A stretch of 64,000 bases of DNA from CAXXOK01 sp963675365 (GCA_963675365.2 CAXXVA010000002.1:124001-188000), one strand, 5' to 3'; shown: positions 50,091 to 58,484, numbered from the stretch's first letter. Numbers and translations are program-made. Notes: generated by a model not told the origin, from the sequence alone.

Positions 50091-51066
50091 CCGGATGATC
50101 GCCGTTTTACAGGACGAATACGCGGCGCGCCGCGACCGCAACGTGGCCGCTTACGAACAGCGCGTCGCCGATATCTGCGAGCAGGCGGAAGGGCTTGAAG
50201 CCCTGTTAAACACCCGCCGCACGATGATGATGTCGGGTATCCGCAACGCCTTTTACCCGGACAAAAAGGACGGAAGCGCCAACCGGGGCATGACCAACGC
50301 TTTGCAGGACCTGAACCAAAAAATCAACGCACTGCTGAAAGCAAACGGCTTGAAGACCACCGTGCTCGACCCGATTTACGATTGCGACATCTGCCGGGAC
50401 GAGGGCTTCGTGTACGATCCGTCCCGCCGTATGTGCTCATGCTTTGAAACCGAGTTGAACCGCCGTATGCTCCTGGAGCTTGGCCTCAACGCCGAGCAGA
50501 CCTTTGAAAATTTCGACCCCGAAACCTTCTCGGCTTCGGAACCCGCGACCGTCAGTCAGCGGCAGATGATGCTGCGAAACCGCGATATCTGCGAAACATA
50601 CGCGGACAGCTTCCCCGATACGCCGGTTTCCGATCTGCTGTTCACCGGCCAGAGCGGGCTTGGCAAAACCTATCTGGTGCATGCCATCGCCCACCGGGTC
50701 ACCGCGTGCGGGTTTACGGTGGAATACATCAGCGCGTTCAAACTGCTGGAGGTTATGCGGCGTTCGTACTTTGAAAACAACGCCGCCCTGCTGGAAACGC
50801 TGATCCAGGTTCCGCTTTTGCTGATCGACGATCTGGGCACCGAGCCGCTGATGGAAAACATCACCGTGACCCAGCTGTTCAATCTCCTCAACGAGCGCCA
50901 GAACCGCAAAAAGCACACGGTGATCTCCACCAACCTCACGATTCCGGAGCTCAAAGCCCGCTACACCGAGCGCATTTCCAGCCGCCTGCTCGACGAGACC
51001 CGCTGCAAAACCCTCAAGTTCATCGGCAGCGACGTGCGCCCGACTCTGAAACACAAGACCAAATGA
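50080..51066 (+). CDS. DnaC/DnaI-like helicase loader ATPase
   Basis: 328 residues. An N-terminal zinc-finger-like region has CDICRDEGFVYD and CSCFETEL. The AAA+ core follows: Walker A TGQSGLGKTYL (about 195-205), Walker B LLLIDDLGTEPL, sensor region STNLTIPEL and arginine finger near RISSRLL. Together with the overlapping DnaD-domain gene this matches the Firmicute DnaD-DnaI helicase-loading pair. A start ATG follows AGGAGG nine bases upstream. Confidence 0.88.
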   Translation: MTRDRMIAVLQDEYAARRDRNVAAYEQRVADICEQAEGLEALLNTRRTMMMSGIRNAFYPDKKDGSANRGMTNALQDLNQKINALLKANGLKTTVLDPIYDCDICRDEGFVYDPSRRMCSCFETELNRRMLLELGLNAEQTFENFDPETFSASEPATVSQRQMMLRNRDICETYADSFPDTPVSDLLFTGQSGLGKTYLVHAIAHRVTACGFTVEYISAFKLLEVMRRSYFENNAALLETLIQVPLLLIDDLGTEPLMENITVTQLFNLLNERQNRKKHTVISTNLTIPELKARYTERISSRLLDETRCKTLKFIGSDVRPTLKHKTK

Positions 51067-51416
51067 ATATCCAGATCTACGTCACCAAATCCAACCCCGA
51101 GGTGCTCAAAGCCGAGCGCTTCTTCAAAGAACGCAAAATTCCCGTCCAGCGCGTCGACGTGAAAAAACACCGCCCCGGCCGCCGCGAGCTCGAACTTTTC
51201 GCCCGCGCCGCCGGCAGCGCCCGCGCCCTCGTCGACCGCCGCGGCATGAAGGCCCTCGAGCGCCCCGTCGCCCACATGACGGACTCAAACCTCATCCTCT
51301 CCGAGCTCCAAAACGACCCCATGGCCCTCCTCAGCCCAATCGTCCGCAACGGGCAAAAGTGCACGATCGGTGTGGATGAACAAACCTGGCTCCAGTGGAT
51401 CAAGACAAACGATTGA
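51063..51416 (+). CDS. ArsC/Spx-fold protein lacking the catalytic cysteine
   Basis: 117 residues. The thioredoxin-like ArsC fold is suggested by IQIYVTKSNPEVLKAERFFKERKIPVQRVDV; the usual CxxC or C-x5 site near residues 10-13 reads Ser10-Asn11-Pro12 with no Cys. LLSPIVRNG near the end matches the ArsC P-loop-like block. It starts in the dnaI-like stop (ATGA), so it is co-transcribed with the replication pair. Without the cysteine it cannot be an arsenate reductase; it may be an adapter like Spx. Function is unknown. Confidence 0.7.
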   Translation: MNIQIYVTKSNPEVLKAERFFKERKIPVQRVDVKKHRPGRRELELFARAAGSARALVDRRGMKALERPVAHMTDSNLILSELQNDPMALLSPIVRNGQKCTIGVDEQTWLQWIKTND

Positions 51417-51442
51417 ATACTGTTGTGCATTGCGCAATCACC

Positions 51443-51644
51443 ATGGATATGATACTGTTGTGCCCTCTGGACGGTCGCGTTTGCGGTTGCGCCCAGAGGG
51501 TGCGGTAGATTTACGCGCAGAGACCCGCAGGAATAGCGGCGCTATTTCAAGAACTGCTGAAAGTGAAAATGCCGTGCCATCCCGCCGCAGGCGTGAATGT
51601 TGATCGGCCCGGCGACCCCATAATAAAAGTTGGAGGAGATCCCA
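51443..51644 (+). promoter_or_regulatory. queT leader, candidate regulatory RNA
   Basis: A TATGAT near 51455 with TTGTGC about 19 bases upstream would start a leader of about 180 bases. CCCTCTGG pairs with CCAGAGGG around 51470-51500, and AATAGCGGCGCTATT (51532-51546) is a perfect palindrome of the family B core type. No preQ1 riboswitch consensus was recognised. Confidence 0.35.
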
Positions 51645-52148
51645 ATGAAAAAATTCTCTCACATGACTGTTCGAGACCTCACCATCGCCGCCGTGATCGC
51701 CGCTTTATACGCCGCGCTTACGGTGGCGTTTGCGCCCATCAGCTACGGCGCGGTGCAGTTCCGCATCGCCGAGGCGCTGACGCTTCTGCCCGTCCTGTTC
51801 CCCCAGGCCATCCCGGGGCTCGCGGTGGGCTGCCTGGTGGCAAACCTCATCGGCGGCTACGGCATATGGGACGTGGTGTTGGGCACGCTGGCAACGCTGA
51901 TTGCGGCCATCCTCACCTACGGCCTGCGCAAAACCATATGGCTGGCCGCCATCCCGCCCGTTGCGGTGAACGCGGTCGTGATCGGGCTTTTACTGCACTT
52001 CGTATTAAAACTGCCCCTGCTGCCCACCATGGGTACGGTGGGGCTGGGGCAGTTGGCAGTGGTCTTTGTTTTGGGCGTTCCGCTGATCTATTCGCTGTCG
52101 AGAATCCCTGCTTTGAAAAACTTCACAAATCAAGTACAGAAAAAGTAA
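51645..52148 (+). CDS. queT: QueT-type ECF S component (queuosine precursor uptake)
   Basis: 167 residues from the ATG at 51645 behind GGAGGAG; an earlier ATG at 51630 is within the ribosome site region. Five or six membrane helices. Family blocks APISYGAVQFRIAEALTLLP, split by a turn, and VGCLVANLIGGYGIWDVVLGT are present. QueT imports a queuosine precursor with an energy-coupling module elsewhere. Long leader upstream. Confidence 0.9.
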   Translation: MKKFSHMTVRDLTIAAVIAALYAALTVAFAPISYGAVQFRIAEALTLLPVLFPQAIPGLAVGCLVANLIGGYGIWDVVLGTLATLIAAILTYGLRKTIWLAAIPPVAVNAVVIGLLLHFVLKLPLLPTMGTVGLGQLAVVFVLGVPLIYSLSRIPALKNFTNQVQKK

Positions 52149-54389
52149 TTATTCGTCTTCCTTGTCTTCTTGATCCAGCCGCTTCTCAATCGCGGCGATC
52201 ACGGTTTTCAGCACCTTGATGCGCGCGTACTCCTTGTCGTTGGCTTCGACCACCGTCCAGGGGGCGTGCGCGGTGTGTGTGCGCTGGAGAACCTCGTCTA
52301 CGGCCTGCTCGTATTGCGGCCACTTGTCGCGGTTGCGCCAGTCCTCGTCGGTCAGCTTCCATTCCTTTTCGGGGTCTTCCTTGCGGTCGTTGAAGCGTTC
52401 CAGCTGCGTTTCCTCGTCAATTTGCAGCCAGAATTTGCACAGAATCCCGCCCGAATCCGTCCACAGCTTTTCAAAGCGGTTGATCTCTTCGTAGGCGCGC
52501 TGCCATTGCGGCTGGGTGCAGAACCCTTCCACGCGCTCCACCATCACGCGGCCGTACCAGGTGCGGTCGAAAACCGTGATGTGCCCCTTGGGCGGCAGCT
52601 CCCTAAAGAAGCGCCACAGATAATGGTGGCTCAGCTCCAGCGGCGTCGGCGAGCTGATGGGCGCTACGTCGTACCCGCGCGCGTCCAGCGCCGAGATCAG
52701 CCGGGAAATGGCCCCGCCCTTCCCGGCGGCGTCCCAGCCTTCAAACGCGGTAATCAGCGGGATGCCCTTACGGTAGAGCTTCTCCTGCAGTTTTTTCAGC
52801 TTCTTGGTCAGCTTTTTACGCTCGCTTTTATAGGGGACGTCCAGGTGCTTGTCCAGGTCGATGGTTTTCAGCGGCGGGAACCCAAGCGACGAGATGGGGG
52901 AGAGGTTGGGCAGCATCGGCACGTCCCACGGGCGCAGGCCGGATTTGCGCGCCTGCAGCGTATCTTTGAACGTCCGGATGACCGTTTCGTAAATCTCCCG
53001 CCCGCAGGCTTTCAGATCCGTCGCGTCCAGAATATGCCAGGACGCGCCTCGTAAATTGGTGATGGACATTAAATTGTCCATCCCCTTCATATACTCGTCG
53101 TAGTGTTTGTTCTGCTCGTAATCGTCCGCGACCACGTGCCAGGTGGTCGATTTTTTATGCTCCATTTTTTGCAGACGGTCGTACTGCTCCTGCCGGGAGA
53201 TGTGCAGGAAGAATTTCAAAATCAGCGCGCCGTCGCACACCAGCTGGCTTTCCATGCTGATGATCTCGTTAAGCCGCTGGGGCAGAATTTCCTGTATTTC
53301 ATCCTCGTGCGCCATGCAGGTTTTGTCCAGCTCGCTGTACCAGCTGGAGCAGAACAGCGCGATATGGCCCTTTTTGGGCATGTTCATCCAGTAGCGCCGC
53401 ATGAGTGGATAGGTCTCCTCCACGCAGTTGGGCTTGCGGATGGGGTGCGCCTGATATCCGCGCGAATCAAGTCCCTCGACGAGCTTGGAAAGCATCGTGC
53501 CCTTGCCCGAGGCGCTCAAACCCTCGATCACGATCACGACGGGGATCTCCGCCGCGCGGATTTCCTGCTGGAGAGCCATTAATTCTTCGCGCAGGTCGCC
53601 CATGCTTGGCCTGGGTTCGGGCGGAGGCGCCGCAGGCGGCTGTACGCCGGACGGGCCCGCGTTCAAGGCGCTGGCGAAGATGGATTTCATCAGCTCCATC
53701 ATGTGCACCTGCTCGTCCGTAGGCCGGTACGAGGTCGGGGGCTTTTGCGCGGGTTCCCCGGGCGTATCGTCCGGCTCGTTGTCGGGTTCGGGCTGTGGAG
53801 ATTCGTCCCAGCTTTCGTCTTCGTCCTCTTCTCCGTCAAGCGAGAACGTCGGCGGATCCACGGGAGTTTCCGGTTCGGGGGCCGGCTCCGGCGGCGCGGG
53901 GACTTCGTCTTCGTCCTCGTCATCGTCCTCTGGAAGCAAGGGCGGCGGCGCGGGGATTTCGTCCCGGTTTTCGTCGTCTTCGTCCTCGTCGTCCTCGTCA
54001 AGCGGGAGCGTCGGCGGGATTACAAGGTTTTGCTGCGGAGCGACAGGTTTCGGCGGCGCTGCGGGCGCGGAGACTTCGTCTTCGTCCTCGTTATCATCAG
54101 GTTCAAAAACAGGCTCCTCAACAGGTTTCACCGCCGCCGATTTGGGGAGGGAAAACAGGTCCTCCTCATCGTCGTCGTATGAGTCGTAGGACGGCACGGA
54201 CGCGGCTTTCGGCGTTTCCGGTATGATCGGCGCGCTTTCCTGCGGCGGGGGAGTGATCGGCGCGGCCTCCGGTTCCCCGGGGGCATCAGGCGCGGCCGGC
54301 ACGTCCTCCTGCTTGCGCAGGGGCTTTAACAGCGCGGCGTTATCCAGCGGCTTGAGGTGCATATCCGGTTGTAAACCCTGGTCGCCCAT
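52149..54389 (-). CDS. tandem PPK2 polyphosphate kinase with long acidic N-terminus
   Basis: 746 residues from the ATG at 54387-54389 behind GGGAG; a longer reading lacks a ribosome site. The first 255 residues are disordered, Pro/Asp/Glu-rich. Two PPK2 domains follow: the first with Walker A EGLSASGKGT and the second with EGWDAAGKGG, each with a downstream FxRSWY or DRTWYGR block and lid Arg residues. Tandem PPK2 proteins (Pap type) transfer phosphate between polyphosphate and AMP. Here the first copy shows changes (SSWYSE) and may be structural, as in Pap. The acidic region is far longer than usual. Confidence 0.88.
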   Translation of the reverse strand: MGDQGLQPDMHLKPLDNAALLKPLRKQEDVPAAPDAPGEPEAAPITPPPQESAPIIPETPKAASVPSYDSYDDDEEDLFSLPKSAAVKPVEEPVFEPDDNEDEDEVSAPAAPPKPVAPQQNLVIPPTLPLDEDDEDEDDENRDEIPAPPPLLPEDDDEDEDEVPAPPEPAPEPETPVDPPTFSLDGEEDEDESWDESPQPEPDNEPDDTPGEPAQKPPTSYRPTDEQVHMMELMKSIFASALNAGPSGVQPPAAPPPEPRPSMGDLREELMALQQEIRAAEIPVVIVIEGLSASGKGTMLSKLVEGLDSRGYQAHPIRKPNCVEETYPLMRRYWMNMPKKGHIALFCSSWYSELDKTCMAHEDEIQEILPQRLNEIISMESQLVCDGALILKFFLHISRQEQYDRLQKMEHKKSTTWHVVADDYEQNKHYDEYMKGMDNLMSITNLRGASWHILDATDLKACGREIYETVIRTFKDTLQARKSGLRPWDVPMLPNLSPISSLGFPPLKTIDLDKHLDVPYKSERKKLTKKLKKLQEKLYRKGIPLITAFEGWDAAGKGGAISRLISALDARGYDVAPISSPTPLELSHHYLWRFFRELPPKGHITVFDRTWYGRVMVERVEGFCTQPQWQRAYEEINRFEKLWTDSGGILCKFWLQIDEETQLERFNDRKEDPEKEWKLTDEDWRNRDKWPQYEQAVDEVLQRTHTAHAPWTVVEANDKEYARIKVLKTVIAAIEKRLDQEDKEDE

Positions 54390-54450
54390 ATCGGTGCTCC
54401 CTTCGTGGTTCCTGATTAGCGTATTCTGTACCGGGCCGGGGGTCTCCTGC

Positions 54451-54479
54451 TTGTGTTCCCCTGCGCTCCATGATACAAT
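54451..54479 (+). promoter_or_regulatory. promoter of the epimerase-like gene
   Basis: TTGTGT (54451-54456) and TACAAT (54474-54479), spacer 17 bases, 35 bases before the start. Confidence 0.6.
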
Positions 54480-54514
54480 TCTACCATATTCAAGGCGTTT
54501 GGGAGGATAAAAAT

Positions 54515-55537
54515 ATGAAAGCATTGCTCATTGGCGGCACCGGTACCATTTCCACGGCGATCTCCGCGCTGCTGGTGGAACAGGGCTGGGAGCTGTACCT
54601 GTTAAACCGCGGAAACCGGGGCTCTTTTGTGCCGGACGGCGCGCAGGTGATAACCGCGGATATCAACGATACGGGCGACGTGGAGGACAAGCTATCGGGC
54701 ATGCATTTCGACGTGGTCGCGGATTTTATCGCGTTTACGGTCGATCACGTCAAGCGCGACATCGAACTGTTTGAGGGTCTGTGCGACCAGTACATTTTCA
54801 TCTCGTCGGCGTCGGCGTACCAAAAGCCGCTGTCAAGCCCCGTGATCACCGAATCGACCCCGCTGTCCAACCCCTACTGGGAGTACAGCCGCAATAAAAT
54901 CGCCTGTGAGAAAAAGCTGATGAAAGCCTACCGCAAATCGGGTTTTCCCGTTACCATTGTGCGGCCGAGCCACACCTACGGCGATACCGCCGTGCCCCTG
55001 GCCGTACACGGCCGGGAGGGAAGCTACTCCGTGATCGAGCGCATGCGGCAGGGCAAGCCCGTAATCATCCACGGCGATGGGAGCTCGCTTTGGACCATGA
55101 CGCACAACACGGACTTCGCCAAGGCGTTCTGCGGGCTGATGGGCAATATCCACGCCATCGGCGAAACCTACCAGATCACCAGCGACGAAAGCCTGACCTG
55201 GAACCAGATTTACGAGATTATCGCCTCCGCGCTGCATGTGGAGCTGCACGCCGTACACATCCCATCCGATATCCTGGCCGCCTGCTCCGGCGAGTTTTAC
55301 GGCGGCCTCAAGGGCGACAAGACCCATACGGTGATTTTTGACAATACCAAAATCAAGCGCGCCGTGCCCGGCTTTGCCGCAACCGTACGGTTTGACCAGG
55401 GCGTGCGCAGGACGCTTGACTATGTGCTCAGCCACCCCGAGTGCCAGAAACCCGACCCGGCGTTTGACGCCTGGACGGACGAGATCATCGACCGTTACCT
55501 GAAATCGGCGGACAAGCTGCCAACGCTGCCGTATTAA
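54515..55537 (+). CDS. NAD-dependent epimerase/dehydratase family protein
   Basis: 340 residues from the ATG at 54515 behind GGGAGGA. Rossmann loop IGGTGTIS (6-13). The catalytic region has S-SASAYQ and WEYSRNKIACE, with the Y-x-x-x-K pair. VRPSHTYGD follows. It is an extended SDR acting on a sugar nucleotide or similar; the substrate is unknown. Divergent from the PPK2 gene and followed by tRNA-Ala. Confidence 0.88.
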   Translation: MKALLIGGTGTISTAISALLVEQGWELYLLNRGNRGSFVPDGAQVITADINDTGDVEDKLSGMHFDVVADFIAFTVDHVKRDIELFEGLCDQYIFISSASAYQKPLSSPVITESTPLSNPYWEYSRNKIACEKKLMKAYRKSGFPVTIVRPSHTYGDTAVPLAVHGREGSYSVIERMRQGKPVIIHGDGSSLWTMTHNTDFAKAFCGLMGNIHAIGETYQITSDESLTWNQIYEIIASALHVELHAVHIPSDILAACSGEFYGGLKGDKTHTVIFDNTKIKRAVPGFAATVRFDQGVRRTLDYVLSHPECQKPDPAFDAWTDEIIDRYLKSADKLPTLPY

Positions 55538-55597
55538 ATTGCAGTCGGCGGCGCTAGCGCGGCGCTCGCGACCGCAGGGGTTTTCATCAGGAAACGC

Positions 55598-55627
55598 TTG
55601 CATTCGCCGGCAGGAATATGCTATAAT
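55598..55627 (+). promoter_or_regulatory. promoter of tRNA-Ala
   Basis: TTGCAT (55598-55603) and TATAAT (55622-55627), spacer 18 bases. The 5' leader before the tRNA has a stem CGCCGA/TCGGCG (55632-55656). Confidence 0.75.
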
Positions 55628-55664
55628 TGCCTTCGCCGATCATGCCAATGGTCGGCGCAAGCAC

Positions 55665-55740
55665 GGGGCATTAGCACAGTTGGTAGCGCGCTGTCTTCGC
55701 ATGGCAGAGGTCAGGGGTTCGAATCCCCTATGCTCCACCA
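55665..55740 (+). tRNA. tRNA-Ala (CGC)
   Basis: 76 bases with encoded CCA. Acceptor GGGGCAT pairs with ATGCTCC and contains the G3-U70 pair that marks alanine tRNAs. Anticodon loop TTCGCAT gives CGC, reading GCG, a frequent codon in GC-rich DNA. T arm AGGGG-TTCGAAT-CCCCT is perfect; the D stem GCAC/GCGC has one A-C mismatch. Confidence 0.95.
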
Positions 55741-55779
55741 TAAAAACAGAGTACCCATTATGGGTACTCTGTTTTTATG
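55739..55779 (+). terminator. strong hairpin terminator after tRNA-Ala
   Basis: Perfect 19-bp stem CATAAAAACAGAGTACCCA (55739-55757) / TGGGTACTCTGTTTTTATG (55761-55779), with a T run inside its right arm; it begins within the encoded CCA. Confidence 0.85.
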
Positions 55780-55789
55780 CGTTGTCGCA

Positions 55790-55806
55790 ATAGGGGATTC
55801 GAACCC
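55790..55806 (-). repeat. inverted copy of the tRNA T-arm
   Basis: ATAGGGGATTCGAACCC is the exact reverse complement of 17 bases of the tRNA-Ala T arm (55715-55731). It lies 10 bases past the terminator and joins the tandem structured units that follow. Confidence 0.8.
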
Positions 55807-55949
55807 GAGAGGGCACGCGACGTTGAAAAATCGACCCTGTGTGGTCGATTTTAGCCGCGTGGGTGCGCGAGGACCCGAGCGCACCTCAGCCTGCGAAGCA
55901 GGCGGCGAATCCCCGTCATTGAAATGCAGTTTGCCGGAAGGAACCGTGA
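55801..55949. repeat. structured tandem unit, copy 1
   Basis: 149-bp unit starting GAACCCGAGAGGGCACG. Hairpin 1: AAAATCGACC (55827-55836) / GGTCGATTTT (55843-55852) around CTGTGT. Hairpin 2: GCCTGC (55889-55894) / GCAGGC (55898-55903). Ends CCCCGTCATTGAAATGC...TTTGCCGGA. No protein is supported in 55741-56128. Confidence 0.8.
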
Positions 55950-56088
55950 GAACCCGAGAGGGCACGAAGCGTCCAGAAACCGCCGCTGTGTCGGCGTTTT
56001 TAGCGAAGTGGGCGTGGGAGTCATCGACCGCGCCTCAGCACGCGCAGCGTGCGGCGAACCCCCGTCATCGAAATGCGGTTTGCCGGAT
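55950..56088. repeat. structured tandem unit, copy 2
   Basis: Same order as copy 1: GAACCCGAGAGGGCACG, hairpin 1 CGCCG (55981-55985) / CGGCG (55992-55996) around the same CTGTGT loop, hairpin 2 GCACGC (56038-56043) / GCGTGC (56047-56052), then CCCCGTCATCGAAATGC and TTTGCCGGA. Stem sequences differ from copy 1 but pairing is kept. Confidence 0.8.
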
Positions 56089-56128
56089 ATATCCATCCAT
56101 ACAGTCTGCGCCATCCGTTTTCATTGCA

Positions 56129-56821
56129 CTATGGAGTGTTTTCGTTCACATACTGCGGCAGCAGCCGGAAGATGGACATCTTTTCCATATCCTGTATCAG
56201 CGTGGCGATATTGGGTGCGTTTGTTTTCTTTAAGATGTGGTGGATATGCGTGCGCAGGGTGGATAATTCGATGAAGCGGCTGGCGCAGATCGCCTTGCGG
56301 CTTTTGCCCTCGTGCAGGTCGATGAGGATATTGATCTCCGTGGTGGTGAAGGAACTGATGATGTCCAGCATGTATAAAAGACTTTTTTCATATTCGCGGA
56401 TCCGGCGGAATTCGCTGCGCAGCTTGGCTTCTGCCGATGGGCGCAGCGTGGGTTTCCCGCCGTACGCCTGCTTGACCGATTCGATCACCTCTTTGGGATC
56501 GGCGGTTTTGAGTATGTAGTCTTTGGCGCCGTACTGGAACGCCGTAAACAGCAAATCGTCCGTATCGTATACCGTTAAAATCAGGATGATGGTATCCGGC
56601 AGTTCCTCCATGATCTGTTTGGTCGCGACGAGCCCCGCCTTGCGGCTTTCCATTTCAATGTCCATGAGCACGACGTCCGGCCTGTGCTTGCGCACAAGCT
56701 CCACCGCCTCTTTGCCGGTGCCGGTGCTGCAGACAATTTTAATCTGCGAGTCCGCTTCCAAAATGCGGATGTACCGCTGGCGGATCGGCTCCATGTCCTC
56801 GGCAATCAATACGTGTATCAT
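56129..56821 (-). CDS. two-component response regulator, NarL/LuxR-type output
   Basis: 230 residues. The receiver has Asp9 in the acidic pocket, phospho-acceptor Asp54 in VVLMDIEM, a Thr in LILTVYD and Lys in YILKTADP. The C-terminal helix-turn-helix (about 165-220) has TTEINILIDLHEGKSRKAICA, split around the turn, as in LuxR-type domains. It is 13 bases after the kinase gene stop. It probably controls the divergent sugar transport operon at 58535, as judged by position. Confidence 0.88.
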   Translation of the reverse strand: MIHVLIAEDMEPIRQRYIRILEADSQIKIVCSTGTGKEAVELVRKHRPDVVLMDIEMESRKAGLVATKQIMEELPDTIILILTVYDTDDLLFTAFQYGAKDYILKTADPKEVIESVKQAYGGKPTLRPSAEAKLRSEFRRIREYEKSLLYMLDIISSFTTTEINILIDLHEGKSRKAICASRFIELSTLRTHIHHILKKTNAPNIATLIQDMEKMSIFRLLPQYVNENTP

Positions 56822-56834
56822 GATTCTGTTCCGT

Positions 56835-58346
56835 TCAGCGGCCGGTTATTTCGTCAAAGCGCGGCAGCAGGATGCATACGGCCGCGCCGTAGGGGCTTGC
56901 GTTTTCCATCGTCACGTCGCCGCCGTGCGCGCGTACAATGCGGTACACCAGCGACAGGCTGATGCCCCAGTTCTTTTTAATGGGCTTGGTGGAGGTAAAC
57001 GGCGTGAATAAACGGGGCAGCACCTCCCGGTCGATCCCCCTGCCGTAGTCGCGGATGGATAACAGCCAGAAACCGGGCTCCTCATCCAGCGTAATATCAA
57101 TCCTCCGACGCTCGGGCGGCAGATCCTCCGCGGCTTCGATGGCGTTGCGGAGCAGATCGGTGATGCAGATGGTAAAATAAGATAGATCCAGCATCACTTT
57201 CGGATTTCTGTCCGGCAGTGTGATCTGATAATCCTTCAAAGGACCGGCAAGGTTGTCAATCGCAACGTGTACGGGCGATAAAATATGCATGGATACCAGG
57301 CGTACGGAGCCCTGCATGGTACTTTTGTACACTTCATCCAGCCGTTTGTACAGGCGGTCGCACTGCTTTTGTATTTTTTCGATTGTAATCTGGTCCTGCT
57401 CCGATTGCGGATCCAGCTTTTCTAAGTCGGCTTCCAGCGCCAGCAGCTCGTTTTTCATATAATGGCAGAACGCTTTGGACGTCGTGTTGGCGGCATCGAT
57501 GCGCTGGGTGATGGCCAGCTGGTTGCTGTTGATTTTATACAGCACCTTGAAACGCCAGATGATCAGAAACCCGATCAGGATGATCGCCGCCACGTTGGCG
57601 ACGGTAGCCGCGGAATACAGCCATTCCACCTTGCCAAGCGGCAGCGTGTTGTAGGTAACAAACCCCTTGGCCGTAACCGATACGCGCGTCAAAGTCCGCG
57701 GAAGCATCAGGATGACGGGCGAGTTGAACAACAAAAGCACCGCATAGCCGGTTGCGATGGGGATGTCCTGCGAATGGATGATCCGCAGGGATATCTTGCG
57801 CAGCGCGTAGCGGAACATGCGTATGATGCTCCATACGATCAACGACAGGTTGCAGATATAAAGCGCGATGTGTATGCCGTCTTCAATATGGTGGAAGGTC
57901 GCCGCGTTCATCAGCGCGGGGAAGCACAATTTGTAGATCAGCGAATAGATGTAGGGGTCGTATATCAGCGCCTGAAAAGCGAAATAGCCGATCAGCGCAA
58001 GGGTCATGCCGCGATGCTTCGTATGCGGCTGTCCTCCGGAAAACGCGTTGGCAAACAAAATGGCAAAGGCATAAAATCCAAGCGCGCCGTAATTGATGCC
58101 CCGAATCAGCGTGTAGCGCGAGATACGCAAAAAGATCAAATCGCGCCATACGGAACGCCCGATCAGGAAGTACCGGTCGACGGTATTGAAGTAATAAACG
58201 TCCTTGGCCAGATACAGGATGCAGCAGCTGACGCACAGCCAGTAAAACACAACCAGCGGGATGAACAGGCGCGTTGCGCGGCTGCGGCGGTTGGTAATCA
58301 GCATCATTGCCAAAACGGCCGCGTAGATGATTCCTTCGTACAGCAT
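56835..58346 (-). CDS. sensor histidine kinase with multi-helix membrane domain
   Basis: 503 residues. About seven membrane helices fill residues 5-270. The dimerisation helix FCHYMKNELLALEADL carries the likely phospho-His, followed by HATPase motifs LLRNAIEAAE (N box), IRDYGRGID (G1), and WGISLSLVYRIVRAHGG (G2). It belongs to the AgrC/YesM-like groups with a large membrane sensor. The ligand is unknown; a sugar or its transporter is an inference from the divergent operon. The start has GGGAGAC upstream. Confidence 0.87.
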   Translation of the reverse strand: MLYEGIIYAAVLAMMLITNRRSRATRLFIPLVVFYWLCVSCCILYLAKDVYYFNTVDRYFLIGRSVWRDLIFLRISRYTLIRGINYGALGFYAFAILFANAFSGGQPHTKHRGMTLALIGYFAFQALIYDPYIYSLIYKLCFPALMNAATFHHIEDGIHIALYICNLSLIVWSIIRMFRYALRKISLRIIHSQDIPIATGYAVLLLFNSPVILMLPRTLTRVSVTAKGFVTYNTLPLGKVEWLYSAATVANVAAIILIGFLIIWRFKVLYKINSNQLAITQRIDAANTTSKAFCHYMKNELLALEADLEKLDPQSEQDQITIEKIQKQCDRLYKRLDEVYKSTMQGSVRLVSMHILSPVHVAIDNLAGPLKDYQITLPDRNPKVMLDLSYFTICITDLLRNAIEAAEDLPPERRRIDITLDEEPGFWLLSIRDYGRGIDREVLPRLFTPFTSTKPIKKNWGISLSLVYRIVRAHGGDVTMENASPYGAAVCILLPRFDEITGR

Positions 58347-58398
58347 GCGCGTCTCCCTTTCCCGTTATCCAGCCTTTTTTCTTGTATGGCTTCATTAT

Positions 58399-58427
58399 AT
58401 TGTAAGAAAGAAAATGCGGCTTTTCAA
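58399..58427 (-). promoter_or_regulatory. promoter of the two-component operon
   Basis: Minus strand TTGAAA (58422-58427) and TACAAT (58399-58404), spacer 17 bases. Confidence 0.6.
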
Positions 58428-58455
58428 GTGCGGAAGCGTTTATATTTTATCATAC

Positions 58456-58484
58456 TATGCAAGCATAACCGCTTCATTTATAGT
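58456..58484 (+). promoter_or_regulatory. weak promoter and palindrome before the sugar operon
   Basis: TATAGT (58479-58484) with a poor -35 region. ATGC-aa-GCAT lies at 58457-58466, and GCGGAAGCG (58429) can pair with CCGCTTC (58469). These sites between divergent operons may be bound by the response regulator, but no consensus is known. Confidence 0.35.

Noticed and set aside
55598..56233. Open frames through the tRNA and following repeats (reading GDSNPRG)
   Set aside because: GDSNPR-type peptides are a known artefact of translating tRNA T-arm sequence; the region is structured non-coding DNA.
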